Positions 8,522 through 16,765 of a DNA stretch of 64,000 bases are shown piece after piece (position 1 is the first letter of the stretch; the number at the start of each line of letters is the position of its first letter). The translations under genes and the position numbers were made by a program. Source of the stretch: Lysobacterales bacterium (GTDB taxonomy: Bacteria; Pseudomonadota; Gammaproteobacteria; Xanthomonadales; SZUA-36); the NCBI GenBank assembly GCA_029859645.1, contig JAOUCS010000003.1, positions 25,815-89,814 on the forward strand, given 5' to 3'. The notes under the pieces are model-generated. The model was not told the origin of the DNA. It did not search any database and saw only the letters and a program-made list of their open reading frames with translations.

Positions 8522-9400
8522 CTATTCCGGATAGAAACGCAGCTGCGCCAGGCGCAGCCCGTTATTGTCGTAGTTCCAGAACCAATCCTGCGTGTCACCG
8601 GCAAACAACGAAATACGCGTCAGCGTCACGGCATCGGGATCGGCTTCCAGGTCTCCGTCGTCATCACAGATCAGGCTGCCATCTTCTAGCTCGGTCAATG
8701 GCACTTCGCACAAGTAAGCGAACAGCGAGGTCAGTTCCTGGGTGACATCGGTGAAGCTCGATTTGCCGTAGTCACGGGTCAGAACGGCTTGCTCCGTCGA
8801 GCAGACAAGGTCTTTGTCCACTGTTGCGCATGTGGTAGCCACGGCTTGACCACCCGGCTTGCCCAGAGCCCGCGCCCATACGCTATAGCTGGCTTGCGGA
8901 TCATCAGCATCGCATCCTATGAATTCTTCTGCGCCATCGCTCACGACATTGTTATTACAGGGCAGTTCGAAGACCGCGCCCCGCTTCTTCGTGACCAGGC
9001 ACACGTATTCGTCATTTTCATTGAATTCGCAACGGTCCCAATCGTCATCGAACTGTTCGCTACAGCCGTAGGCCTCATCGAACCCGTTCCCGTCGCAGAC
9101 ACGGAAGGTGTCGCCGGGAGCCAGCCAGATTTTCGAATCAACGATCGCAGTGCCGGGTTCAACCGTGCCATCGGCATTGGTCTTCACGGATTTGTTACCG
9201 GTCTTGGTGCTTTTGAGAGGAACAAAGATGGTGTGCCGGTTGGAACCCGTCATGTCGGCTTTCTTGGGATTCTCCACACCGATGATGTTCAGGTTGTAAT
9301 GCGGACCCGAAGGAGCTCCGTTACCTTTACCTGCCAAGACGCTAAAACTGTACAAACAGGTCAGCAATAAAATCGATAAAACAAAAAAGGACTTCTTCAT
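8522..9400 (-). CDS. Secreted protein of unknown function, 292 residues
   Basis: I do not recognise a named family. The ATG at 9400 has a good ribosome site (AGGAG nine bases upstream) and starts MKKSFFVLSILLLTCLYSF, a clear signal peptide ending near VLAGKG. The mature region begins with YNLNIIGVENPK and TIFVPL, has several cysteines (CDGNGFDEAYGC, CEFNENDEYVC) that could form disulfides, and is rich in Asp and Glu. It stands alone between about 300 bases of AT-rich upstream DNA and its own strong terminator, so it is probably a monocistronic exported protein. An in-frame TTG at 9418 is an unlikely start. Confidence 0.8.
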   Translation of the reverse strand: MKKSFFVLSILLLTCLYSFSVLAGKGNGAPSGPHYNLNIIGVENPKKADMTGSNRHTIFVPLKSTKTGNKSVKTNADGTVEPGTAIVDSKIWLAPGDTFRVCDGNGFDEAYGCSEQFDDDWDRCEFNENDEYVCLVTKKRGAVFELPCNNNVVSDGAEEFIGCDADDPQASYSVWARALGKPGGQAVATTCATVDKDLVCSTEQAVLTRDYGKSSFTDVTQELTSLFAYLCEVPLTELEDGSLICDDDGDLEADPDAVTLTRISLFAGDTQDWFWNYDNNGLRLAQLRFYPE

Positions 9401-9702
9401 AATAATACTCCTAAACAATTTTTCCCTGCGCCAACAGAACCGGCAGAAACAGACCCCTGTGGAGGTGTGGCCCCTTTTTTGTAATTCAGAAATGTTACAG
9501 CAAGGAGCCCATCCCTGGCCGCTGTATAATCAAATCTAGACCAAAGATGGCCGAAACTCAATCTCTTTAGGGTTTATTCATTCAATCTTTAATCAATCAT
9601 TAATTAGTGAAAAATATATCGTCAACGCTTAAAAATAAATGCTTTATCTGGAATCTTTTTGTATGGTTTCGCTGACCTGGTGATCTATCGGACGAAGTCC
9701 GT
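9401..9702. other. AT-rich intergenic region
   Basis: No convincing gene is seen in these 302 bases. The part from 9540 to 9660 is markedly AT-rich and probably holds the leftward promoter of the secreted-protein gene: a TTGACG (9625-9620 on the minus strand) is a good -35 match, but no strong -10 element stands at the right distance. The 13-base palindrome CGGAC-GAA-GTCCG at 9689-9701 follows the DUF3501 stop but has no T-run. Confidence 0.4.
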
Positions 9703-10284
9703 TTACGACAAGTCATTTACAAGTGATTTTATCGTGTCTCCTTCGGCTTCCGCCGTGCAGGGATAGCCCGCATGATTCGTGCCGAATTCCAGCCCGGCGC
9801 CTTCGCGCAGAGCGGCGATCATTGCCTCATCCAGCTCAAAACGCATGAAATGCACGGCCGAGGTTTTCTCATCGGTAGAGCGATCAAGGTCCTCGTTGGA
9901 GATGGCAAACACCTTTTCATGCCCCTCCACTCGCAACCAGACCAGGTGCTCGATGCCCACCAACTGGGCCAGGCGTTCCCGCCTAACTGCGACGTCCTTG
10001 AACTCCAGCATGGCAGTGCATTTGAGGTTGCTGCCATCGGGGATCAGCGGGTTGTATGCCTCGAGTTCTTCCTCGATGCCGTCCGCTTCGAAGATTTTTT
10101 CGATGCGCAGCATTTCCTGCACCTGGTACTGGATGGTCAGGCGGTCTTCAAAATACAGTGACAGGTTCTCGCCGATGGTGACGCGGCGGTCCTTCTTGTG
10201 CTCCAGCACTCTGGCCCTGAATTCAGCGCGGTGCTCGGCGTACTTTTCAAGGGAGTAGAGGTCCTCCCGGCTTAAAGGGTTCAT
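9703..10284 (-). CDS. DUF3501 family protein
   Basis: 193-residue cytoplasmic protein of the DUF3501 family, with the conserved N-terminus LSREDLYSLEKYAEHRAEFR and C-terminal FGTNHAGY motif. No enzymatic activity is established for the family as far as I know. The gene starts three bases after the stop of the Fe-S oxidoreductase and forms a leftward set with it and rubrerythrin. This association suggests a role in peroxide or oxidative-stress handling, but that is inference from context. A decayed copy of its C-terminus lies at 6813-6974. Confidence 0.85.
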   Translation of the reverse strand: MNPLSREDLYSLEKYAEHRAEFRARVLEHKKDRRVTIGENLSLYFEDRLTIQYQVQEMLRIEKIFEADGIEEELEAYNPLIPDGSNLKCTAMLEFKDVAVRRERLAQLVGIEHLVWLRVEGHEKVFAISNEDLDRSTDEKTSAVHFMRFELDEAMIAALREGAGLEFGTNHAGYPCTAEAEGDTIKSLVNDLS

Positions 10285-10287
10285 GGG

Positions 10288-11613
10288 TCAGATTCCGTAT
10301 GCTTTCCGCAATAAAGTCAGCGGATTGGTTTCAGCGTGTTTCAATTCAAGTGAATTGGCGATCTGGTCGGCTGCCATCGGGCAGTCGGATACCAGGTAAT
10401 CCGGCTCCGCCTTCTTCGCGCGGTTGACGACCGGCCGCGCAATCTTCTGCGATTTCTCGTAAGTGTCTGCGCGCACGCCGTAGGTACCGTCATGACCTGA
10501 GCAGCGCTCAATCATTTCGACCTGGGTATCGGGCACCAGCGCGAGTACATCGCGGGTCTTGGGGCCAATGTTCTGTACCCTCTGGTGGCAGGGTACCTGC
10601 CAGACCACTTTACCCAGCGGCTGCTTGAACTCGGTATTCAGCAAGCCGGCTTTGTGGCGGTGCACCAGGTATTCGAACGGGTCATACATGTGCTGCTTTA
10701 CTTTCTGAACGTCCGGGTCGTCCGGGTACATCAGGGGCAGTTCCTGTTTGAACATCAGCACGCAGGAGGGGATGCCGGCAACGATATCCCAGCCTTCGTC
10801 GATCAGGCGGACGAGTTCAGGGATGTTTTTGCGCCGGTACTTGTCGACCGTCTCCAGGTCACCCTGTTCCAGCTTCGGCATGCCGCAGCACTCCTCCTTG
10901 TCGGTCAGCCGCACCGGGATGCCATTGTGCTCGAATACCCGGATCAGGTCCTGCCCGATATCCGGTGTGTTCACGTTGCAGTAACAGGTGGCGAACAGGG
11001 CTACTTTGCCGGTGGTAGGCCCGGCTTGTTTAACCGTGGCCTGGGCCGGTTGATGATCTTTTTCACGCCGCCGCAGGGTTTTTGAATGAAACTCCGGCAA
11101 GTGGGCGTCAGGGTGCAGATCCATGACCTTTGCCATCACCTTACGCACGCCCTTGTTGCGGTTGGAGGCGTTAATCATGCTGCCGACGACCGGCAGGCTG
11201 CCCACCTTGCCCTGGATCTTGGTGTTGCTGATCAGTTTATGGCTCAGTTTTCGTTCGCCCTTCTTGAACTGGACAGCCTTTGCCCGCAGCATCACATGCG
11301 GAAAATCGAGGTTCCATTCATGCGGTGGCACGTAGGGACACTTGGTCTGGTAACACAGGTCGCACATGAAACACTGGTCCACCACTTTCCAGTAATCTTC
11401 CTTGGCAACGCCGTCAACTTCGAAAGTTTCGGATTCATCCACCAGGTCAAAGAGCGTAGGGTAAGCGTCACAAAGCGAGACGCAGCGCCGGCAGCCGTGA
11501 CAGATGTCGAAAATGCGCTCCAGCTCCTCGAAGAGCTTCTCTTCGTTGTAAAAATCGGGGTTGGTCCAATCAAGTGCATGTCGTGTTGGGGCCTCGAGAC
11601 TGCCTTCTCGCAT
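10288..11613 (-). CDS. GlpC/heterodisulfide reductase-type Fe-S oxidoreductase
   Basis: 441-residue iron-sulfur protein. Two cysteine clusters typical of [4Fe-4S] ferredoxin sites lie at residues 38-48 (C38, C41, C44, C48) and 81-92 (C81, C84, C87, C92). Two CCG-type domains follow, marked by TCYCN/EECCGMP and by VPCHQR/RCSGHDGTYG/SDCPMA. This layout resembles GlpC and HdrD-like electron carriers. The start has an excellent ribosome site (AGGAGG). It lies between rubrerythrin and DUF3501, so it probably passes electrons to the rubrerythrin, which has no rubredoxin domain of its own; that partner role is inferred. Confidence 0.88.
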   Translation of the reverse strand: MREGSLEAPTRHALDWTNPDFYNEEKLFEELERIFDICHGCRRCVSLCDAYPTLFDLVDESETFEVDGVAKEDYWKVVDQCFMCDLCYQTKCPYVPPHEWNLDFPHVMLRAKAVQFKKGERKLSHKLISNTKIQGKVGSLPVVGSMINASNRNKGVRKVMAKVMDLHPDAHLPEFHSKTLRRREKDHQPAQATVKQAGPTTGKVALFATCYCNVNTPDIGQDLIRVFEHNGIPVRLTDKEECCGMPKLEQGDLETVDKYRRKNIPELVRLIDEGWDIVAGIPSCVLMFKQELPLMYPDDPDVQKVKQHMYDPFEYLVHRHKAGLLNTEFKQPLGKVVWQVPCHQRVQNIGPKTRDVLALVPDTQVEMIERCSGHDGTYGVRADTYEKSQKIARPVVNRAKKAEPDYLVSDCPMAADQIANSLELKHAETNPLTLLRKAYGI

Positions 11614-11641
11614 GGTCGTGCCTCCTGTGCTGACAGAGCCA

Positions 11642-11661
11642 CCGGCGCAGAATTGCGCCGG
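11642..11661 (-). promoter_or_regulatory. Intercistronic hairpin between rubrerythrin and Fe-S gene
   Basis: Perfect eight-base stem CCGGCGCA/TGCGCCGG with a four-base loop, lying about 30 bases before the Fe-S gene start. It has no T-run, so it is probably not a full terminator. It may be an RNA-processing or stability element that lowers expression of the downstream genes relative to rubrerythrin. Confidence 0.5.
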
Positions 11662-11719
11662 GGTCCGCAGACTAGATCAATCGTTCACGCCGAAAGGACA
11701 CGGCGCGGGGGAACGGATA

Positions 11720-12136
11720 TCAGTCCAGTTCGTCCAGTGCTTTCTGAAAACGGTTGGCGTGAGAACGCTCAGCCTTGGCCAGGGTCTCGAACCAATCTGC
11801 AATTTCATCAAAACCTTCGTCGCGGGCGGTTGCTGCCATACCGGGATACATGTCGGTGTATTCGTGGGTCTCGCCGGCGATGGCGGCTTTCAGGTTATCT
11901 GAAGTCGGGCCGATCGGCAGGCCGGTGGCGGGGTCGCCCGCTTCTTCCAGGTATTCCAGGTGACCGTGCGCATGGCCGGTCTCGCCTTCGGCGGTGGAAC
12001 GGAAAACGGTGGAGACGTCGTTGTAACCTTCAACGTCAGCGCGCTGTGCGAAATACAGGTAACGGCGGTTGGCCTGTGATTCACCGGCGAATGCGTCTTT
12101 CAGGTTCTGTTCGGTTTGGGTGCCTTTCAGTGACAT
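11720..12136 (-). CDS. Rubrerythrin-type diiron protein without rubredoxin domain
   Basis: 138-residue ferritin-like diiron protein. Metal-binding glutamates appear in [34 protein letters not shown] and [11 protein letters not shown], the expected E/ExxH pattern of a rubrerythrin four-helix bundle. The C-terminal rubredoxin domain with CxxC pairs is absent, as in sulerythrin-like short forms. The ATG at 12136 has an AGGAGA ribosome site; the TTG at 12157 is less likely. Rubrerythrins reduce hydrogen peroxide, and the downstream Fe-S oxidoreductase is a plausible electron donor. Confidence 0.92.
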   Translation of the reverse strand: MSLKGTQTEQNLKDAFAGESQANRRYLYFAQRADVEGYNDVSTVFRSTAEGETGHAHGHLEYLEEAGDPATGLPIGPTSDNLKAAIAGETHEYTDMYPGMAATARDEGFDEIADWFETLAKAERSHANRFQKALDELD

Positions 12137-12199
12137 GGGATTCCTATCTCCTTTCAATGGGTATAGAGGTACTTGCCTAATAAGACTAGACCTCTAACC

Positions 12200-12228
12200 T
12201 TTATAGGTGAAATTGTATTTTCTGATAA
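12200..12228 (-). promoter_or_regulatory. Probable promoter of the rubrerythrin unit
   Basis: Leftward -35 TTATCA (12228-12223) and -10 TATAAA (12205-12200), separated by 17 bases. The start of transcription would be near 12193, about 57 bases before the ATG. The -10 match is good and the -35 is four of six. Confidence 0.5.
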
Positions 12229-12286
12229 GCCTGATAGGCAGGTTCAATGATCAGGATCAGCTGCGCTGGCCGACTCCCCGCATCAA

Positions 12287-12736
12287 TTACCGCTCATAAA
12301 TAATAAAGGGTGAAAGGGTTGCCACCCGATCGTAAAGGCGCCGGCCGGCTTCATTGAAATGCTGGGTCATCCAGTACACTTCCGGGCAGCCTGCTTCATC
12401 CGCTTTTTGGTAGACGGCTTCGATCAGCGCTCGACCGACGCTTTTGCCCCGCTCGGATTTATCGACGTACAAGTCCTGCAGGTAACAGACGTTTTCAACC
12501 TGCCAGCCGCTGCGGTGAAAAAGATAATGCGCCAGGCCGATGGGTTGTGATCCGCGCAGGGCGAGCAAGCCGAGGAATTCATTGGGCTGACTCGACAACA
12601 TCCGGGCAAAGCTGCTTTGGTAAATCACTTCAGGCAACTCCGTCTCGTAATATTCAAGATACAGTTTCCAGAGGCGACGCCATTCGGCCTCATCACTGGC
12701 TTGCAAAGGGCGGATGGTCAATTCGGTTTCGGTCAT
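12287..12736 (-). CDS. GNAT-family N-acetyltransferase
   Basis: 149-residue acetyltransferase of the GNAT fold. The acetyl-CoA loop is visible in YLQDLYVDKSERGKSVGRAL, followed by the AGCPEVYWMTQHFNEAGRRLYD region, as in small-molecule or amino-acid acetyltransferases. Substrate unknown. The ATG at 12736 overlaps the stop of the upstream thioredoxin-like gene as ATGA, pointing to translational coupling; the ATG at 12751 is also possible. Confidence 0.88.
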   Translation of the reverse strand: MTETELTIRPLQASDEAEWRRLWKLYLEYYETELPEVIYQSSFARMLSSQPNEFLGLLALRGSQPIGLAHYLFHRSGWQVENVCYLQDLYVDKSERGKSVGRALIEAVYQKADEAGCPEVYWMTQHFNEAGRRLYDRVATLSPFIIYER

Positions 12737-13623
12737 TGTGAAGTTTCCCATGAAAAGGCAGCGTACTGTGGGTAGTTCAGTTGAATGTTTTGCTCTCCGG
12801 CCGCAGTTCGATTTCTGGCTTCTCGGCGCAGTTCATCGACATCCATTGGAACCTGCAAGCGGAAGACACGCACTTCATTCCAGTAGTCGTCGAACCCATC
12901 GGGCGGATTACCCTCTTTGTAAGCCCGCAGCATCGGTCCTATCACCCGATAGGCTGCATACAGCCGCAGAGCCTGGGTTTGCTCGAAAGCATCGATTTCA
13001 TTCAGGAGTTTCCGCAATTCCTGTCCTTCAGCAGCTTTATTTTCCAGAGCCCCGGGGCCTGCTGATGCCATCAGCCGGAAATACGCTACTGAGTCCTCCA
13101 TGCTGATCGTGTCCGCGCTGCCCCACTGGTGTCGGTTATCCGCATTGACCAGATTTCCGCTAACAGGATCGACGATCAGCACCGTGGGAGTCGCATAGTA
13201 GACAGGCGGCCCCAGGGCCTTGATGACTTCACTCCCTTGGTCCAGATAGCCAACGTCAACAAAAAGCGTTTCATAGTGGCTTTCGATGATCGGGCGCAAC
13301 GGCTGCTGGTAAATGCGTGACGCAAGGGCGCGGCTGTCGTGACACCAGTTGGCGCCCATGATGACCAGCACCAGCCGATCGTTCGCCCTGGCCGACTGAC
13401 GTGTTTGCTCCAGTTCAGCCACGGGGTCGTCGGAAGGAAAAAAGAGTTCACCCGATGAATCGCCGGTGCTCGAAGCACTGGCTGCTCCCATAGCTACCAG
13501 GAAACTGACAGACAGGGTTGCCAGGGTGCGATAAATACAACCTTTGAGTTTCAAACGAATTCCGGGCAATCGAAGAAAACCCATTATCGCTTTCATCATC
13601 CACATCGCAAGCGATATCATCAT
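12733..13623 (-). CDS. Exported thioredoxin-fold protein with a WCxxS site
   Basis: Roughly 280-296 residues depending on the start. A hydrophobic segment ending in MGAASASS is a signal peptide. The next 130 residues look like a thioredoxin fold, with VLVIMGANWCHDSRALASRI at the active-site position and YYATPTVLIVDP supplying the cis-proline region. The active site is WCHDS, so the resolving Cys is replaced by Ser; such monothiol forms can act in thiol exchange or be non-redox. The remainder is alpha-helical and unknown. Starts at 13623, 13599 or 13584 are possible and none has a clear ribosome site. It ends by ATGA overlap with the GNAT gene. Confidence 0.7.
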   Translation of the reverse strand: MMISLAMWMMKAIMGFLRLPGIRLKLKGCIYRTLATLSVSFLVAMGAASASSTGDSSGELFFPSDDPVAELEQTRQSARANDRLVLVIMGANWCHDSRALASRIYQQPLRPIIESHYETLFVDVGYLDQGSEVIKALGPPVYYATPTVLIVDPVSGNLVNADNRHQWGSADTISMEDSVAYFRLMASAGPGALENKAAEGQELRKLLNEIDAFEQTQALRLYAAYRVIGPMLRAYKEGNPPDGFDDYWNEVRVFRLQVPMDVDELRREARNRTAAGEQNIQLNYPQYAAFSWETSQ

Positions 13624-13655
13624 TGATTGACTGGATATCAACAGGGGGTCTTCCC

Positions 13656-14756
13656 TTGGGACCGCTTGAAGGACTGAAAATCGTCGAAGTTGCCGGACTG
13701 GGTCCCGGCCCGTTCTGCGGCATGATGCTCGCGGACCTGGGTGCCGACGTCGTTTGCGTCGATAGGGAGGCTGTACCGAGGCTGGAGCCGGCCAGCGACT
13801 GCACGCGGCGCGGCAAGCGATCGATCCTGCTGGACTTGAAATCAGCCGATGGGCGGGAAGCTGTTCTCAAGCTGGTGGAAAAAGCCGATGCTCTGTTCGA
13901 GGGGTTTCGGCCCGGTGTCATGGAGAAACTGGGTTTGGGCCCCGAGGAATGCATGCTGCGCAATCCCCGCCTGGTTTACGGACGCATGACAGGCTGGGGC
14001 CAGATTGGCCCTCTGTCCAAGGCTGCCGGGCATGACATCAACTATATCTCACTGTCCGGGGCATTGGCGGCGATCGGCCGGAAGGGTGAAAAACCCACCG
14101 TGCCCCTGAACCTGGTCGGCGATTATGGGGGAGGCGCAATGATTCTGGCGCTTGGCCTGGTCAGCGCATTGCTGGAGTCGCAGAAATCGGGCCAGGGACA
14201 GGTTGTGGATGCGGCAATGACTGATGGATCGGCCTTGATGATGTCGGTTTTCTATTCCCTGCAGGCGCAGGGACAGTGGCAAACCGAACGCGGCAGCAAC
14301 TTGCTGGATGGCGGCGCTCATTTTTACGATGTTTATGAAACCAAAGATGGAAAGTACGTTTCGGTCGGGTCCCTTGAGCCGCATCTGTACGCCGAGTTGC
14401 TGGAAAAGCTGGGTGTTGATCAGGACGCGTTCGGGCCGCAATACAATCACGAATCCTGGCCTGAATTGAGGGGACAGTTTTCGACGCTGTTCAAGACCCG
14501 CAGCAGGCAGGAGTGGTGTGAGTTGCTGGAAGGCAGTGATGCCTGCTTTGCGCCGGTGCTGGATTTCAATGAAGCCGTGCATCATCCCCACAACCGAGCG
14601 CGGAAAACACATATCGAAGTTGGTGGCATGATACAACCTGCGCCTGCGCCCCGGTTCAGCCGTACATCCCCGGAAGTGTCCTTTGCCCCGCACGAACCGG
14701 GATCGGATTTTGACGCGGTCATGAAAGACTGGGGTGTCGGGGAGAAAAATGAGTAA
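13656..14756 (+). CDS. Alpha-methylacyl-CoA racemase (CaiB/BaiF family)
   Basis: CoA-dependent enzyme of 366 residues predicted to epimerise 2-methylacyl-CoA thioesters, needed to degrade branched or isoprenoid chains. With the TTG at 13656 (AGGGGG ribosome site eight bases upstream) the first residues read LGPLEGLKIVEVAGLGPGPF, as expected. His126 (in AGHDINY), Asp156 (in LVGDYGGG) and Glu241 (in GSLEP) then fall at exactly the catalytic positions known for mycobacterial MCR, supporting both start and function. An upstream TTG (13623) would add 11 residues. The next gene overlaps its end by eight bases. Confidence 0.9.
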   Translation: MGPLEGLKIVEVAGLGPGPFCGMMLADLGADVVCVDREAVPRLEPASDCTRRGKRSILLDLKSADGREAVLKLVEKADALFEGFRPGVMEKLGLGPEECMLRNPRLVYGRMTGWGQIGPLSKAAGHDINYISLSGALAAIGRKGEKPTVPLNLVGDYGGGAMILALGLVSALLESQKSGQGQVVDAAMTDGSALMMSVFYSLQAQGQWQTERGSNLLDGGAHFYDVYETKDGKYVSVGSLEPHLYAELLEKLGVDQDAFGPQYNHESWPELRGQFSTLFKTRSRQEWCELLEGSDACFAPVLDFNEAVHHPHNRARKTHIEVGGMIQPAPAPRFSRTSPEVSFAPHEPGSDFDAVMKDWGVGEKNE

Positions 14757-16032
14757 CCAGGAACTGATACGGCGCCGCGACAGGGTGATGGGGCCGGCCT
14801 ACAGGTTATTCTACGACGAACCGGTTCACCTGGTGCGTGGTAAAGGAGTCTGGTTGGTTGATGACGAGGGCAGAAAGTACCTGGATTGCTACAACAACGT
14901 GGCATCGGTCGGCCATTGTCATCCACGTGTCGTTGAAGCCCTGAAGCGGCAAGCCTCAACGCTCAACACGCATACGCGGTACCTGCATGAAAACGTGGTT
15001 GAATATGCGGAGCGGCTGACCGGCACGCTGCCGGGTGATTTGAGTGTTTGCATGCCTGTATGCACCGGCACAGAAGCGAATGAACTGGCTTTCCGCATTG
15101 CCCGGGCTGTGACAGGAAACCGGGGTACGATCGTGACCGGGTCCGCTTACCACGGAAACTCTTACGTCATTAACGAACTGTCCACCATGGAGTACCCGGC
15201 ATCCGAGCGACCGCGATACCTTGAGGTCGTCGAGGCGCCCTGCATTTATCGCGGCAGGTACCGAGCTGGCGAGACTCAGATCGGTGCAGCTTATGCTGCC
15301 CTGGTGGGAGAGGGAATCGACCGCCTCGCCGGCCGCCAGTACCAGCCAGCCCTGTTTATCTGCGACAACATTTTCAGCTCCAACGGCGTCCTGACACCGC
15401 CTCCGGAGTACTTGCAGGAAAGTTACCGGCGAGTCCGGGCGGCCGGTGGGCTGGCGGTTGCTGATGAAGTCCAGTCCGGACTATGCCGCCTCGGAGATCA
15501 CATGTGGGGTTTCATGGATTCAGCGGTCGTGCCTGATATTGTGACGATGGGAAAACCGATGGGCGACGGACATCCACTGGCGGCCGTGGTCACGACACCG
15601 GGAATTGCTGAAAAATTCGCCCGGAAATACGACTACTTCAATACCTTTGGAGGCAATCCGGTTTCCGCCGCCGTCGGGCTGGCGGTGCTGGACGTCATCG
15701 AGGAGGAACAAATCCTGCAGAATGTGAAGTCGGTCGGCGACTACCTGGGCAGCGGCTTGCGAACGCTGGCGCAGCAGCATGAGGTGATCGGCGATGTCAG
15801 GGGGAAAGGCCTGTTTTGGGGTGTGGAACTGGTCAGGAACCCGGATACCCGCGAACCCGCGGACACCGAGGCCCGGAAGGCCGCCGAGCACCTGCGCCAC
15901 AATGGTATTCTGCTTGGTGTGTCCGGCCCCGGCAAAAACGTTATCAAGATCCGCCCACCGCTGGTGTTTTCCAGGGAGAACGCGGATCAACTGCTGGAAG
16001 GTTTAAAGCTGGCGCTTACCGACCACCGGTAA
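14749..16032 (+). CDS. Class III PLP enzyme, AGXT2L/phospho-lyase-like aminotransferase
   Basis: 427-residue fold-type I PLP enzyme of aminotransferase class III. Signatures are [49 protein letters not shown] and [16 protein letters not shown], in which Lys269 should bind PLP. The MGKPMG(N/D)GHP and [22 protein letters not shown] stretches are closest, as I recall, to the AGXT2L group (ethanolamine-phosphate and phosphohydroxylysine phospho-lyases) rather than to 4-aminobutyrate transaminase, but a true transaminase is possible. The start overlaps the racemase stop (ATGAGTAA). A HAD phosphatase follows. Confidence 0.85.
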   Translation: MSNQELIRRRDRVMGPAYRLFYDEPVHLVRGKGVWLVDDEGRKYLDCYNNVASVGHCHPRVVEALKRQASTLNTHTRYLHENVVEYAERLTGTLPGDLSVCMPVCTGTEANELAFRIARAVTGNRGTIVTGSAYHGNSYVINELSTMEYPASERPRYLEVVEAPCIYRGRYRAGETQIGAAYAALVGEGIDRLAGRQYQPALFICDNIFSSNGVLTPPPEYLQESYRRVRAAGGLAVADEVQSGLCRLGDHMWGFMDSAVVPDIVTMGKPMGDGHPLAAVVTTPGIAEKFARKYDYFNTFGGNPVSAAVGLAVLDVIEEEQILQNVKSVGDYLGSGLRTLAQQHEVIGDVRGKGLFWGVELVRNPDTREPADTEARKAAEHLRHNGILLGVSGPGKNVIKIRPPLVFSRENADQLLEGLKLALTDHR

Positions 16033-16063
16033 ACACGGGAATTACGTTCTGCGGAGAAAATTT

Positions 16064-16732
16064 TTGAGAAGCGAAATTCAAAACGTGCTGTTTGACCTGG
16101 ATGGAACCCTGGTCGACAGCAGTCATACCATCGGCATGAGCATCGATTTCGCACTGGAGCGAATGGCGGTTGAAAACGCACGGGACAAACCGATCGAGTC
16201 CATGATCGGCAGGCCGTTGCTCGACATATTCCACCATGAATTCAAGATGACAGATGACCAGGCATACCAGGCGATAGACATTTACCGTGATTATTACGAC
16301 AGCCTGAACCAGCAAGGTACGGATGTGTACGAGAGCATTCGCGATGTATTACCCGCACTGCAGAAGGCCGGCTACCGCCTGTTTGTCGCCACGGTCAAAC
16401 CCACGCCAATTGCGGACAAGGTACTGAAGGACCTGGATTTGAGATCCTGCTTCGATGGTGTTTCCGGCGCCTCCATGGGTCCAAAGCGCCGCGATAAATC
16501 CAGCATCATTGCCCATGCCGTAAAAACCTTTGGTCTGGATCCTGTTCAATCCATAATGATCGGTGATCGCGACCAGGACATCCTGGGCGCGCGAGAAAAC
16601 GGGATGGAGGCGATCGGAGTAACTTATGGATTCGGGTCGAGGGAAGAGCTGAGTTCTGCTGATCCTGCGCACTTGGTCGATCACTCGGAACAAATCATTA
16701 ATCTGCTGGTGAACCCGGATGCCGCAGAGTAG
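16064..16732 (+). CDS. HAD-family phosphatase (phosphoglycolate phosphatase-like)
   Basis: 222-residue haloacid dehalogenase-type hydrolase. Motif I is LFDLDGTLVDS (nucleophile Asp and acid Asp), motif II lies in LFVATVKP, motif III is the Lys in GPKRRDKSS, and motif IV is MIGDRDQDILGA. The helical cap inserted after motif I fits the Gph/PGMB-type subfamily. The start is TTG at 16064, preceded by GGAGAAAA. It follows the class III PLP enzyme by 31 bases and may act on a phosphorylated product of that pathway; the substrate is unknown. Confidence 0.9.
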   Translation: MRSEIQNVLFDLDGTLVDSSHTIGMSIDFALERMAVENARDKPIESMIGRPLLDIFHHEFKMTDDQAYQAIDIYRDYYDSLNQQGTDVYESIRDVLPALQKAGYRLFVATVKPTPIADKVLKDLDLRSCFDGVSGASMGPKRRDKSSIIAHAVKTFGLDPVQSIMIGDRDQDILGARENGMEAIGVTYGFGSREELSSADPAHLVDHSEQIINLLVNPDAAE

Positions 16733-16765
16733 TCGAACAGCCATAACCATCAACACAGGTGCTAC

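Noticed and set aside
9689..9701. Palindrome CGGAC-GAA-GTCCG after DUF3501 as terminator
   Set aside because: The stem is only five bases and no T-run follows in either direction.
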